A DNA stretch of 35,308 bases from an uncultured Anaerococcus sp. (GCA_943913325.1 CALTXP010000004.1:1-35308), one strand, 5' to 3'; shown: positions 6,837-15,781, counted from the first letter of the stretch. Notes: generated from the sequence alone by a model not told the origin. Numbers and translations: made by a program.

Positions 6837-8906
6837 TTATCTGACTATTTGGCTAATATCAAATACTCTACTCAATCTATTTGAAAGGGTATTTAGCATA
6901 GCAAGTCTATTGTTTTTAATAGCCTCATCTTCTACATTTATCATAGTATTATCTAAGTAATCATTACCCACATTTTGGGTTTGTGCTATCATATTTAACT
7001 CATTTTTGTAATCTTCACTACTTTGTAAAGGCTTCTCTTCTAAGTTTTTAATAGTCTCATAGAAATTTCTTTCTAATTCATCTTCTAATAAATCTGGATT
7101 AATTTCTCTTGGAGAGCTATCCTTAGCTAGATTATTTATCCTTGTAAAATAACTTAATGTATCATCATTATCTTCGATAAAGTCACTTACTGCTGCTACT
7201 TTCTGTGCTATTCTTAGTATATTTGTATCATCTGAATTAATTACAGAATTAACTACATCATATCTATAGCCATCGTCTATTAGAAGATTTTTAAGTCTAT
7301 CTTTAATGAACTCTATTGATTTTTTCATGGTTGTATCATAGTCAAATGACAAGCCATTTTTTTCTGTATAGACTATAAGTGAATCGTTAATAAGATTTTT
7401 AAGATCTACATCAATATTATTTTTAAGAATAATATTGATAAATCCTAAGGCTCTACGACGCAATGCAAATGGATCTTGGCTACCTGTTACATATCTTTCT
7501 TTAGCATAAAGTCCTACTATAGAATCTATCTTATCTGCTATTGATAAAACTATACCCGTAATAGACTTAGGTAAAGCAGCTCCTGCTGAGTTTGGCAAAT
7601 ATTGTTCTTCTATGGCTGTTGCAACCCTATCTGATTCATTAGATTCCTTTGCATATATCCTACCCATAGTTCCTTCAAGCTCTGTAAATTCTATTACCAT
7701 CTTTGTTACAAGATCTGCTTTAGAAAGGTAAGATGCTCTTTTTAAGTCTTCTTTAATATCATTACCTAAGTTAAGTTGTTGTTGATACTTAGCTGTAAGA
7801 TCCATAAGTCTTTGAGTTTTTTGGTACATATTGCCAAGACCTTCAAAGAATGTTAAATTCTTAAGTTCTTCTACATGAGATTCAAGTGGACGTGATGAAT
7901 CAATATCATAAAAGAACTTAGCATCTTCGAGTCTTGCCACTAAGACTTTTTTATTACCTGAAATGACATTTTCGCTATGATTATCATCACCATTTCGAAC
8001 AAGCAAGAAGTATGGCAATAAATTACCTGTCTTCTCATCTAGTACTGGGAAATATCTTTGGTGGTCTTTCATAGGAGTTATAATCACTTCTTTAGGAAGC
8101 TCTAGATATTTCTCATCTATATCTCCTGCTAAGACTGTAGGATACTCTACTATATTTACTACTTCACGAAGGAGGTCTTCATCTTTCATGAATTCTCCAC
8201 CTTTTTCCATATTTACCTTATTAAGACCACGTATAATTAAATCACGACGTTCTTTACTAGATAGTATTACGTAATTTTCACGAAGCTTATCTTCATATTC
8301 ATCTATAGTAGATATTTCTATATGATCACTTCCTAAGCTCCTATGTCCTTTGGTAATATTACCTACGCTAATTCCTTCTGCATCAAAGTCTAAGACCTTA
8401 TCATCTAGGATTGATAGAAAATATCTTATAGGTCTTGCCCAACGTATGGATCTAGCTCCCCAACGCATAGACCTATTAAATGATATTGACTTTACTAGAT
8501 CATATACATTTTCTCTTAGAACTTCTTTAACAGATTTGCTCTCTTCTTTTTTTTCTATAAATATATAATCAGAACCTTTAAAGTCCTTTACAACTACATC
8601 TGATAACTCTGCTCTTTGACCTCTTAAAAATCCTAAAAGTGGCTTATTAGGATTTCCATTTTCATCATATGCTATGGCTACGCTAGGTCCTTTTATAGAT
8701 ATTAGCTCGTCAGACTCACTAGCATTGATATTTTCTAAAAATACTACAAATCTACGAGGAGTTGATTCTACTCTAATCTCATCTACAGTAAGCTTATTAT
8801 CATCTATTAACTTTTTAAATTTATCTTTTAATTGGCTTTTAGTAGCCTCAATATAATCTGAAGGTATCTCTTCTACGCCGATTTCTAATAAGTATCTACT
8901 CATCAT
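6837..8906 (-). CDS. glyS: Glycine--tRNA ligase beta subunit
   Basis: The 689-residue beta chain of the bacterial alpha2beta2 glycyl-tRNA synthetase has the usual length. Its N-terminus is typical (RYLLEIGVEEIPS), followed by family blocks such as RSMRWG...RWARPIRY, VITPMKDHQRYFPV and SQDPFALRRRALG. The C-terminus is the anticodon-binding helical region. The beta chain binds tRNA and is needed for activity of the alpha chain. The start region overlaps the end of glyQ by 11 bases, implying translational coupling. Two successive ATGs (8906, 8903) follow AAAGGATA, and either could be used. No T-box leader precedes the pair; it is transcribed within the ybeY-guaA operon. Confidence 0.97.
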   Translation of the reverse strand: MMSRYLLEIGVEEIPSDYIEATKSQLKDKFKKLIDDNKLTVDEIRVESTPRRFVVFLENINASESDELISIKGPSVAIAYDENGNPNKPLLGFLRGQRAELSDVVVKDFKGSDYIFIEKKEESKSVKEVLRENVYDLVKSISFNRSMRWGARSIRWARPIRYFLSILDDKVLDFDAEGISVGNITKGHRSLGSDHIEISTIDEYEDKLRENYVILSSKERRDLIIRGLNKVNMEKGGEFMKDEDLLREVVNIVEYPTVLAGDIDEKYLELPKEVIITPMKDHQRYFPVLDEKTGNLLPYFLLVRNGDDNHSENVISGNKKVLVARLEDAKFFYDIDSSRPLESHVEELKNLTFFEGLGNMYQKTQRLMDLTAKYQQQLNLGNDIKEDLKRASYLSKADLVTKMVIEFTELEGTMGRIYAKESNESDRVATAIEEQYLPNSAGAALPKSITGIVLSIADKIDSIVGLYAKERYVTGSQDPFALRRRALGFINIILKNNIDVDLKNLINDSLIVYTEKNGLSFDYDTTMKKSIEFIKDRLKNLLIDDGYRYDVVNSVINSDDTNILRIAQKVAAVSDFIEDNDDTLSYFTRINNLAKDSSPREINPDLLEDELERNFYETIKNLEEKPLQSSEDYKNELNMIAQTQNVGNDYLDNTMINVEDEAIKNNRLAMLNTLSNRLSRVFDISQIVR

Positions 8907-9780
8907 TATCCTTTCTTAGAAGAGGGTATCCTAGCTCTTCTCTTTTTGCTAAATATTTTTCTGCAACCTTACTACTTACATCGCGAACTCTTTTTATATA
9001 GTGGCTTCTTTCAGAAACTGAAATAGCCCCTTTGGCATCGAGTGTATTAAAGGCATGGCTTGTCTTAAGTACATTGTCATAAGCTGGATAAACTAAATCT
9101 AAATCTATTAGTCTATTTGCTTCTTTTTCATATAAATCAAATAAGTGCATGAGTGTATCATTGTCTGCATCTTCAAAAGAATACTTTGAGTTTTCGTATT
9201 CTGGTATCTTAAATACATCCCCATATGTGAGATTTTCTGACCATTTTATATCGTAAACATTATCAACATTTTGAAGATACATACAAATTCTCTCAAGACC
9301 TATAGTGATCTCTCCACTTTCAATCTCACAATTTATTCCTCCTACTTGTTGGAAATAAGTAAATTGAGTAATTTCCATACCATCTAACCATACTTCCCAA
9401 CCAAGTCCCCAAGCTCCTAGAGTTGGTGATTCCCAGTTATCTTCTACAAATCTTATATCGTGTTCTTTTGGATCAATACCAATTGTTTCTAGACAATTTA
9501 GATATAAATCTTGAATGTTTTCTGGACTTGGCTTAAGTAAAACTTGTAGTTGATGGTGTTGGTAAAGCCTATTTGGATTTTCACCATATCGACCATCTGC
9601 AGGCCTACGAGACGGCTCTACATATACTACTGACCAAGCTTCTGGTCCTAATGCTCTTAGGAAAGTATTTGGGTTCATAGTTCCTGCTCCCTTTTCTGTA
9701 TCATAAGGGAACATAACTGAACAACCTTGCTCTTTCCAATATTCTTCTAATTTTAGTATTAAATCTTCAAAATATAACAT
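8896..9780 (-). CDS. glyQ: Glycine--tRNA ligase alpha subunit
   Basis: The alpha chain holds the class II aminoacylation core. The 294-residue product starts MLYFEDLILKLEEYW and shows the strongly conserved GAGTMNPNTFLRALGPEAW, EPSRRPADGRYG and TYFQQVGGINCE blocks. The start is set at the ATG at 9780, where AAAGGA lies six bases upstream. A longer frame to 9819 would run into the end of recO and lacks a ribosome site. recO stops one base after this start, and glyS overlaps the end, so all three are likely translated from one mRNA. The recO-glyQ-glyS order is conserved in Firmicutes. Confidence 0.97.
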   Translation of the reverse strand: MLYFEDLILKLEEYWKEQGCSVMFPYDTEKGAGTMNPNTFLRALGPEAWSVVYVEPSRRPADGRYGENPNRLYQHHQLQVLLKPSPENIQDLYLNCLETIGIDPKEHDIRFVEDNWESPTLGAWGLGWEVWLDGMEITQFTYFQQVGGINCEIESGEITIGLERICMYLQNVDNVYDIKWSENLTYGDVFKIPEYENSKYSFEDADNDTLMHLFDLYEKEANRLIDLDLVYPAYDNVLKTSHAFNTLDAKGAISVSERSHYIKRVRDVSSKVAEKYLAKREELGYPLLRKDNDE

Positions 9781-9781
9781 G

Positions 9782-10549
9782 TTAATTCCTTTCACTAACA
9801 TTTTTATACACCCAATCAATAGATGAAAACCTAGTTATTTCAAGTTTTATTAGGGTATAATCTATTATTAAAATCGCTATCTTTTTATAGCCTTCTGGCT
9901 TTTTAATAGCAGTTAAATCCTCTGATTTTGTATAGAGGAGTTTTTTTAGGTAGGTAAATTCTTCCTTGTTTAGGAAAATTTTATCACGTATCAAATTTTT
10001 ATCATCATCACAAATAATTGATGACTCATAAGGCGAAAAAAATACCTCTTTATAATTTAGCCTTTTTCCACAGATACCGCAAGAACTTAGATTTGGTTTA
10101 AAACCTGAAAAAGAGATGTACTTTAATAAAAATGCCAAAAACACATTTATATAATTATCATTTGCATTTTCAAAGGCTTCAAATGTATTATCCAAAAGCT
10201 TAAACACTGTTTCAGATTGGATTTGGTCAAATGTCCTTAAGAGTAAATCTGCTATAGCTGACTTATATAAGATAATATCAAAATTTTTATTAGACTTGCT
10301 ATATGATTTTATAAGACTTGCTTCCTTAATTCCATAAAAATCCTTGCCAGACTTATATAGATTATAAGATGCCTTTACAAATCTTTGGGTAACTGCTAGG
10401 GTTTTACTTTTTTTACCGAGAGCTCCCTTAGCAATAATTGATATCCTTCCAAAGTCAGCTGTAAATAGCTCTATGATCTTACTAGTCTCCTTATAAGGAA
10501 ATTCCCTTAGGACAAAGCCACATACATTCGAAAGATCATTTGTAACCAA
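9782..10549 (-). CDS. recO: DNA repair protein RecO
   Basis: RecO loads RecA with RecF and RecR during gap repair. The N-terminal OB-fold signature is clear (GFVLREFPYKETSKIIELFT, then DFGRISIIAKGA). The middle is the helical bundle. A zinc-knuckle remnant CGICGK is present, with a lone downstream cysteine (SIICDDD) in place of the usual second CxxC pair. The start is uncertain. No ATG or GTG lies just before the OB-fold. A TTG at 10549 gives 255 residues and overlaps the end of era by 14 bases. The only in-frame ATG (10591) lies deep inside era and adds a basic leader, MKKTGVKKKNWW, not usual for RecO. Identity is firm; the start is not. Confidence 0.88.
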   Translation of the reverse strand: MVTNDLSNVCGFVLREFPYKETSKIIELFTADFGRISIIAKGALGKKSKTLAVTQRFVKASYNLYKSGKDFYGIKEASLIKSYSKSNKNFDIILYKSAIADLLLRTFDQIQSETVFKLLDNTFEAFENANDNYINVFLAFLLKYISFSGFKPNLSSCGICGKRLNYKEVFFSPYESSIICDDDKNLIRDKIFLNKEEFTYLKKLLYTKSEDLTAIKKPEGYKKIAILIIDYTLIKLEITRFSSIDWVYKNVSERN

Positions 10550-11417
10550 ACCTATCCACCAATTTTTCTTTTTTACGCCAGTCTTTTTCAACCTTTACCC
10601 AAAGTTTAAGATTGACTTTACTATCTAGAAATTTTTCAATTTCTTTACGAGCCTCTATGCCTATTTTCTTTACCATAGATCCACCCTTGCCAATTACAAT
10701 TTCCTTATGAGAATTTTTCTCTACTATAATTGTAGCATCTATATCTATTAATTTCTTATTCTCACGTTCTTTAAAATTATCTATTCGAACTGCTATACCA
10801 TGAGGAACTTCGTAAGAAAGATTATTAAGAGCTTTCTCTCTTATAATCTCTGAGACTATAAATCGCTCGCTTTTATCAGTTATCATATCCCTTTCATAGT
10901 AGGCTGGACCATCATCAAGCATATATTTTATCTTATCAATATATTTATCAATATTAGAATCTTTTAGAGCAGATATAGCAATTATATTTTCAAACATATC
11001 CATTGCTTCATATTTTGCTTTTATAGTCTCAAGCTCTTTCTTACTTAAAAGGTCTACTTTATTTATAAGCAATATTTTAGGAACTTGGATATCCTTTAAC
11101 ATTTCTATAATTTCATTATCGAGCCTACCTATCTCTAGGGAATTATCTATGACAAATGTTACTACATCAGATTCCTTAAGACTATCTTCACTAAACTCAA
11201 ATAATTTTTCTTGAAGCTTATTTTTGGGAGTTTGTATGCCTGGCGTATCTATAAAAATAATCTGACTATCTTCATCATTATAAATTATCTGTATCTTATC
11301 TCTAGTAGTCTGTGGCTTGTTAGAAATTATGGAAATCTTCTCTCTAAGAATCTTTTCCATAAGAGTTGATTTACCAACATTAGCCCTACCTACTACTGAT
11401 ATAAATCCTGATTTCAT
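10536..11417 (-). CDS. era: GTPase Era
   Basis: Era is an essential GTPase that binds 16S rRNA near its 3' end during 30S subunit maturation. The 293-residue product has G1 GRANVGKS at 10-17, G3 DTPG at 57-60 and G4 NKVD at 119-122. A C-terminal KH domain contains EIVIGKGGSMVKKIG. G1 has alanine where GRPNVGKS is commonest, a tolerated position. The ATG overlaps the cdd stop codon as ATGA, so translation is coupled. Its neighbours ybeY, dgkA and cdd match the Firmicute cluster, in which ribosome maturation genes (ybeY, era) stay linked. Confidence 0.97.
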   Translation of the reverse strand: MKSGFISVVGRANVGKSTLMEKILREKISIISNKPQTTRDKIQIIYNDEDSQIIFIDTPGIQTPKNKLQEKLFEFSEDSLKESDVVTFVIDNSLEIGRLDNEIIEMLKDIQVPKILLINKVDLLSKKELETIKAKYEAMDMFENIIAISALKDSNIDKYIDKIKYMLDDGPAYYERDMITDKSERFIVSEIIREKALNNLSYEVPHGIAVRIDNFKERENKKLIDIDATIIVEKNSHKEIVIGKGGSMVKKIGIEARKEIEKFLDSKVNLKLWVKVEKDWRKKEKLVDRFGYK

Positions 11418-11815
11418 ATCTCTTTTAAATCCTCATTACTAAAACTATATGGCAAAAGCTCATCAATGGTAAATATTTTATAATCATCGACTGCATTTGC
11501 TATTACAATCTGTGTATCCTTATCGGCAAATTCTCTTATAAATTGTCTGCAAACCCCGCATGGGAAAGTATCATGGCTATCTCCATTTATTACTATGTAG
11601 GCAAATTCTATTTCACCTTCACTTATAGCTGCACTCATAGCAGATCTTTCTGCACAAAGGCAAGGAGAATAGGCGGCATTTTCTATATTTACTCCCTTAT
11701 AAATAGCACCTGTCTTAGTTTTTACAGCACAAGATACTCTAAAATGAGAATAAGGCGAGTAAGAATTTTTCTTATTTTCTAAAGCTATATTAATTAATTG
11801 TTCGATTTCATTCAT
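11414..11815 (-). CDS. cdd: Cytidine deaminase
   Basis: The enzyme hydrolyses cytidine and deoxycytidine to uridine forms in pyrimidine salvage. The 133-residue size fits the homotetrameric family. The zinc site is intact: Cys54 and catalytic Glu56 in CAERSAM, and Cys86/Cys89 in PCGVC. The N-terminal SPYSHFRVSCAV block is typical. The start codon overlaps the stop of the preceding membrane gene (ATGA), and its own stop overlaps the era start in the same way, so it is translationally linked on both sides. Confidence 0.96.
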   Translation of the reverse strand: MNEIEQLINIALENKKNSYSPYSHFRVSCAVKTKTGAIYKGVNIENAAYSPCLCAERSAMSAAISEGEIEFAYIVINGDSHDTFPCGVCRQFIREFADKDTQIVIANAVDDYKIFTIDELLPYSFSNEDLKEI

Positions 11816-12657
11816 GAAAATATACCAAATATTGCCATTGCCATGGATATACCAAGAATGGCTCCTCTAATTATTTCTGACATTGAGTGGATATCGGCCT
11901 CATATCTACTTTCTGCAACTATTAGTGCTAATCCTACTAGCATAAGTCTAATCAATGGATCAACAGTTAAAAACATGCCAATTGTCGCTATCCCAAAGGC
12001 TACAGATGTGTGACCACTTACAAAGCCACCCTTAAAAGCAGTTCCATGCCCCTCGTAAAAAACTCCCTTTAAAAATATAGTTACCACTATTACTAGAGAT
12101 ATTGTTATAAGGGCAAGGTGGCTTGGTCTTCGAACGATCCTTATAATAACAGAATTGTAAAAATCTATAAATTTATCAAAGAATATCAAGTATGCTACAA
12201 AAAGTGCATTAAGGGCTGCTATAAAAGTGGCTGCTGCTGCAAGATCCTTACTTGCTTTGGCAAATGGTGAGTACTTACCCTTGCTTGCAAGATTCACTGC
12301 TTGCTCTAAGGAAGTATTAATAAGCTCAAAAGCTAGAACAAAACAAACAGCAAAAACTAAAGTTATCATCTCTACTCTAGATAAGTTGAAAAATAAAGAA
12401 GCAACTAAGAGTATGGCAAGGCTAATCATGTGAAATTTCATATTTTTCTCGTGATTAATAGCCCATACGATCCCTTCATAGGCATAGTCAAAACCTTTAA
12501 GAAACTTTTGTCCATGACTAAGCTCTTCTTTTTCAAAGTTTCGTTCATAGAGCTCTTGCTCTTTTTCTTTTCTTTTTGCTTGTTCTTTTTCCCACTCTTC
12601 AAGGACTTCTACTTTGATTTCTTCCTTGAGACTATCAATTTGATCCCTTTCACTCAT
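11812..12657 (-). CDS. dgkA: Fusion of DgkA-type undecaprenol kinase and PAP2 phosphatase
   Basis: The 281-residue membrane protein joins two domains. Residues 1-48 are charged and likely coiled (EVLEEWEKEQAKRKEKEQEL). Residues 50-160 match Gram-positive DgkA: YEGIVWAINHEKNMKFH, ELINTSLEQAVNLAS, FAKASKDLAAAATFIAAL. The usual glutamates are present (E70, E111, E118), but the common Asp after the third is Asn122. Residues 165-281 match PAP2 phosphatases, with FVSGHTSVAFG (His216) and SRYEADIHSMSEIIRGA (His257). The first PAP2 motif (K-x6-RP) is not recognisable. Kinase action on undecaprenol and phosphatase action on undecaprenyl diphosphate both yield the carrier lipid undecaprenyl phosphate; that joint role is inference. 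The ATG at 12657 follows GGAG and overlaps ybeY by eight bases. Confidence 0.88.
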   Translation of the reverse strand: MSERDQIDSLKEEIKVEVLEEWEKEQAKRKEKEQELYERNFEKEELSHGQKFLKGFDYAYEGIVWAINHEKNMKFHMISLAILLVASLFFNLSRVEMITLVFAVCFVLAFELINTSLEQAVNLASKGKYSPFAKASKDLAAAATFIAALNALFVAYLIFFDKFIDFYNSVIIRIVRRPSHLALITISLVIVVTIFLKGVFYEGHGTAFKGGFVSGHTSVAFGIATIGMFLTVDPLIRLMLVGLALIVAESRYEADIHSMSEIIRGAILGISMAMAIFGIFS

Positions 12658-13099
12658 TTTTAAAGACTCCAAGGATTTTCATAACTTCTTTTTCTCTAGC
12701 GCGCATTTCTACTTTTTCATCATCTTTCATATGATCATAGCCTAAAAGATGTAAGCAAGAATGAGCAGTAAGATACATTATCTCACGATCTAGACTGTGG
12801 CCAAAATCTTTTGCTTGTTCTTTTGCTACATCCATACAAATTACTATATCTCCTAGCATTGTGTCCACACCCTCTATAAAAAAGTCCTCATCCATAGGAA
12901 AAGATAGGACATCTGTTGGCCTATCTACATTCCTATAATATTTATTTAATCTGTGAATCTCATCTTTATCTACAAAACTAATAGAAACTTCATAAGATAA
13001 AGAAAGTCCCTCTGTCTTAAGTACTGTGGCAATGACCTCTTCTAACTTATCATCCATATTGATATCTTGATTTGTTTGATTTGATATAATGAGATTCAT
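12650..13099 (-). CDS. ybeY: Endoribonuclease YbeY, rRNA maturation factor
   Basis: YbeY is a zinc metalloprotein needed for 16S rRNA 3'-end maturation and ribosome quality control. The 149-residue product has the zinc motif as HSCLHLLGYDH, with His113, His117 and His123, and the family block RPTDVLSFPMD. The usual HG before LHLLGYDH is HS here. GAGGAAATGTT precedes the ATG. It is the first gene of the run leading to guaA, with a promoter just upstream. In Bacillus a 7TM-HD gene (yqfF) lies between phoH and ybeY; here that place is an empty 188-base gap. Confidence 0.96.
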   Translation of the reverse strand: MNLIISNQTNQDINMDDKLEEVIATVLKTEGLSLSYEVSISFVDKDEIHRLNKYYRNVDRPTDVLSFPMDEDFFIEGVDTMLGDIVICMDVAKEQAKDFGHSLDREIMYLTAHSCLHLLGYDHMKDDEKVEMRAREKEVMKILGVFKNE

Positions 13100-13129
13100 A
13101 ACATTTCCTCTTCTTTTTTATAAAAATAG

Positions 13130-13158
13130 TATATATAAAAGCATAGGTTTTTAGACAA
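13130..13158 (-). promoter_or_regulatory. Predicted promoter for the ybeY-guaA operon
   Basis: On the minus strand TTGTCT (13158-13153) and TATATA (13135-13130) are separated by 17 bases, a good sigma-70/SigA spacing. This places the transcript start about 25 bases before the ybeY ATG. The rest of the 13100-13287 gap contains no gene or terminator that I can see. Confidence 0.5.
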
Positions 13159-13287
13159 AGATAATATACACTATTATTAGCATATAAAATGACTTTTTAA
13201 AATCTAGCTAATAAAAGTAAGCGATATATCAAAATGTCGTGAGGCTATTATAAATTAAGATAAAGTTAGATAAATAATAACTTCAGC

Positions 13288-14264
13288 CTACTTTTCTTCT
13301 TTTCTTTCTAGCTCTCTTTTAGCATCTTCTTTATCATAGGCATCTATGATTCTTTGCACTAGTGGGTGTCTTACTACATCTACTGATGTGAAGTTTTGAA
13401 ACTCTATACCCTTTATATTCTTTAGTATGCGCTCAGCTGTCTTTAAGCCGCTACTTTTCCCACTGGGAAGGTCTACCTGAGTTTTATCTCCTGTTATTAT
13501 AGCTTTTGATCCATATCCTAGACGGGTTAAAAACATCTTCATTTGTTCGCTTGTAGTATTTTGAGCTTCATCTAGGATAACAAAGGCATTATCAAGTGTT
13601 CTACCTCTCATATAGGCAAGAGGAGCAACTTCTATCATGCCCTTTTCTACAAGACTTTGATAAGTTTCAAAGCCTAATATTTCAAATAGTCCATCATAAA
13701 GTGGACGTAAATATGGATCTACCTTATCTTGTAAATCTCCTGGCAAAAATCCTAGGCTTTCTCCAGCTTCCACTGCTGGTCGAGTTAGGATGATCCTATT
13801 TACTTCGCCTTGTTTAAAGCTTCTAACAGCCATAGCTACAGCAAGGTAGGTCTTACCAGTACCTGCAGGACCTATGCCAAATACCACATCGTTATTTTTA
13901 ATCTTATCTATATAGGACTTTTGACCTAAAGTCTTTGGCTTTATGGCTTTTCCTGTAGCTGTTGTTATTATTGAATCATCTAAGGCTTGCTTAATAACAT
14001 CCTTATTTTCTCGCTCCAACATATCAGCATGGTATTTGATTTTTTGAAACTCAAGATTACCATTTTTCTTTATTTCGTTTATAAGCTCTATTATAAGCTC
14101 CTTGGTAAACTCAACGTTTATACCTTCACCTGTAACATCTATAGTATCTTCTTTTAATTTTATTTTTGTGTTAAAGCGTTCTTCTATATATTTTTATTTT
14201 TATCAAAGTTTCCAAACAAGGTCACTACATTATTTGGATTATCTATTTGTATACTTGTATTAAT
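13288..14264 (-). CDS. phoH: PhoH family ATPase with an apparent frameshift near its start
   Basis: The main frame (from 14022) has the PhoH P-loop GPAGTGKTYLA and Walker B VILDEAQNT. Upstream the same frame stays open without an ATG, GTG or TTG: YIEERFNTKIKLKEDTIDV and on to KIKYHADMLERENKD. The first 27 codons lie in the other frame (INTSIQIDNPNNVVTLFGNF, then DKNKNI and TAG). Restoring one A in the A-run near 14191-14205 joins them as DKNKKYIEERF, a normal PhoH N-terminus. The best start is ATT at 14264, six bases after GGAGGG (14276-14271); no standard start is in frame. PhoH is a conserved nucleotide-binding protein linked to RNA metabolism. The N-terminus may be damaged, mis-sequenced or recoded; the ATPase core is intact. 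Confidence 0.85.
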
Positions 14265-14307
14265 GTCTATCCCTCCACATTAAATTTGTGTATATACTAT
14301 ACCATTT

Positions 14308-14841
14308 TTAACTATTTTTTCTCTTAGAAAGGGGTTTGGATAAGATTTCACTATATAAGATGGCTTTTCTAAGCTCTTTTTTCTTTTTTAGAACATTATA
14401 ATTTTTCTTAGACTCTTTTGATCCATAAGCCTCTTTTTTTCTCGCATATGCTTCTTCTCTTTCCTTCTGCTTATCTTTCTCCTTTTTTTTAGAAAGTTTT
14501 CTTCTAAGATCATCATTTACCGGATCTCCTTCTGGACCCATCATGGTAGATCCTTTTATACTGCCTCTTATGCTCTCATCACCCTCATAGCTTTTCTTAT
14601 CTATATTATTTGATTTCTTATTATTTTTACTATTAGGATTTTTAGGAAAGAGTTCACTCACATCTATATTATCAGAAAGTTTTCTATATGCCTTTTCATT
14701 TGAGCTAGTTTGATAAGAACTTCTATCTTTTGACCGATCATTAGAATAAGTTTTAGTATCATCTAGATATTCTTTGGCTTCTTTTGCCCAATCATCAAAT
14801 GATTTTACCTTTTTATTACTTTTATTTTTTTTCTTAAACAT
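14308..14841 (-). CDS. Charged, probably disordered protein downstream of floA
   Basis: I do not recognise a family. The 177-residue product begins MFKKKNKSNKKVKSFDDWAK. It is very rich in Lys, Ser, Asp and Asn, has no membrane segment, and contains a lysine/glutamate-rich likely coiled stretch (KKKEKDKQKEREEAYARKKE). A less charged motif in the middle, GSTMMGPEGDPVNDDLRR, could be conserved. The start is the ATG at 14841, with GGTGAT just upstream, overlapping the end of floA by eight bases; GTG codons further up (14853) are possible. In Bacillus the position after floA is held by yqfB. Coupling to floA suggests a membrane-microdomain partner, which is inference only. Confidence 0.75.
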   Translation of the reverse strand: MFKKKNKSNKKVKSFDDWAKEAKEYLDDTKTYSNDRSKDRSSYQTSSNEKAYRKLSDNIDVSELFPKNPNSKNNKKSNNIDKKSYEGDESIRGSIKGSTMMGPEGDPVNDDLRRKLSKKKEKDKQKEREEAYARKKEAYGSKESKKNYNVLKKKKELRKAILYSEILSKPLSKRKNS

Positions 14842-15781
14842 CCATATCACCACTATCTACATCTGATAATGATTCTCGCATCTTTGTATCTGCATTGATA
14901 TTTTTCATATTGTAATAATCCATGATGCCTAGATTACCTTCCTTAAAAGCTTTAGATATAGCTTCTGGAATTTTAGCCTCTGCCTCTACTACCTTTGCCC
15001 TATTTTCTTGCTCTAAAGCTATAGCTTGAGCACGGCGTTCTTCAGCCTTAGCTTGAGCAATATTCTTATCAGCTTCTGCCTGATCTCTTTGTAACTGGGC
15101 ACCAACGTTACGTCCTACATCAACATCTGCTATATCTATAGATAAAATCTCATAAGCAGTACCAGAGTCTAGTCCTTTTAATAGTACTGTTTGAGAGATA
15201 TTATCTGGATTTTCTAAAACTTCTGCATGAGAATTAGCAGAACCTACAGTTGTTACAATACCTTCACCAACACGAGCAATGATTGTTTCTTCTCCTGCCC
15301 CACCGACTAGTCTGTCTATATTAGCTCTTACTGTAACTTTTGCAATTACTTTTACTTCAATACCATTTTTAGCAACTGCTGCTATAACCGGTGTATTTAT
15401 AACTTTAGGTGTTACAGAAACTTGAACAGCCTCAAATACATTACGTCCAGCAAGGTCTATTGCCGCTGCTTGTTCAAATGTCAACTCTATATTAGCTCTT
15501 TCTGCTGCTATTAGAGCATCTACAACCTGGTTTATATTACCACCAGCTAAATAGTGACTTTCTAAATCTTCTGTTCTAATATCTAAGCCTGCTTGATGAG
15601 ATTTTATAAGAGCATTTACTATAAGACTTGGGTTTAATCTTCTAAATCTCATAGCTACAAGAGAGCCCATAGATATATCAACTCCAGAAAATCTTGCTGT
15701 TATCCAAAGCCCCACTGGTACCATGGTGAAAAATACTATCAAAACTATAATTACTATTGCCGGTACTATAAAATTACTCAT
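14834..15781 (-). CDS. floA: Flotillin-like protein FloA
   Basis: FloA scaffolds functional membrane microdomains in Firmicutes. The 315-residue product has one N-terminal hydrophobic segment (residues about 3-28, IVPAIVIIVLIVFFTMVPVG). The SPFH-like domain follows with the family blocks GVDISMGSLVAMRFRR and AIDLAGRNVFEAVQVSV. A C-terminal Ala/Glu-rich helix (IAQAKAEERRAQAIALEQ) is also typical. The ATG overlaps the nfeD stop codon as ATGA, the paired NfeD-flotillin arrangement known across bacteria. Length is close to Bacillus FloA (331). Confidence 0.95.
   Translation of the reverse strand: MSNFIVPAIVIIVLIVFFTMVPVGLWITARFSGVDISMGSLVAMRFRRLNPSLIVNALIKSHQAGLDIRTEDLESHYLAGGNINQVVDALIAAERANIELTFEQAAAIDLAGRNVFEAVQVSVTPKVINTPVIAAVAKNGIEVKVIAKVTVRANIDRLVGGAGEETIIARVGEGIVTTVGSANSHAEVLENPDNISQTVLLKGLDSGTAYEILSIDIADVDVGRNVGAQLQRDQAEADKNIAQAKAEERRAQAIALEQENRAKVVEAEAKIPEAISKAFKEGNLGIMDYYNMKNINADTKMRESLSDVDSGDMDV

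Noticed and set aside
9781..9830. T-box leader before glyQ
   Set aside because: glyQ starts one base from the recO stop codon, so there is no room for a leader; the genes are internal to an operon.
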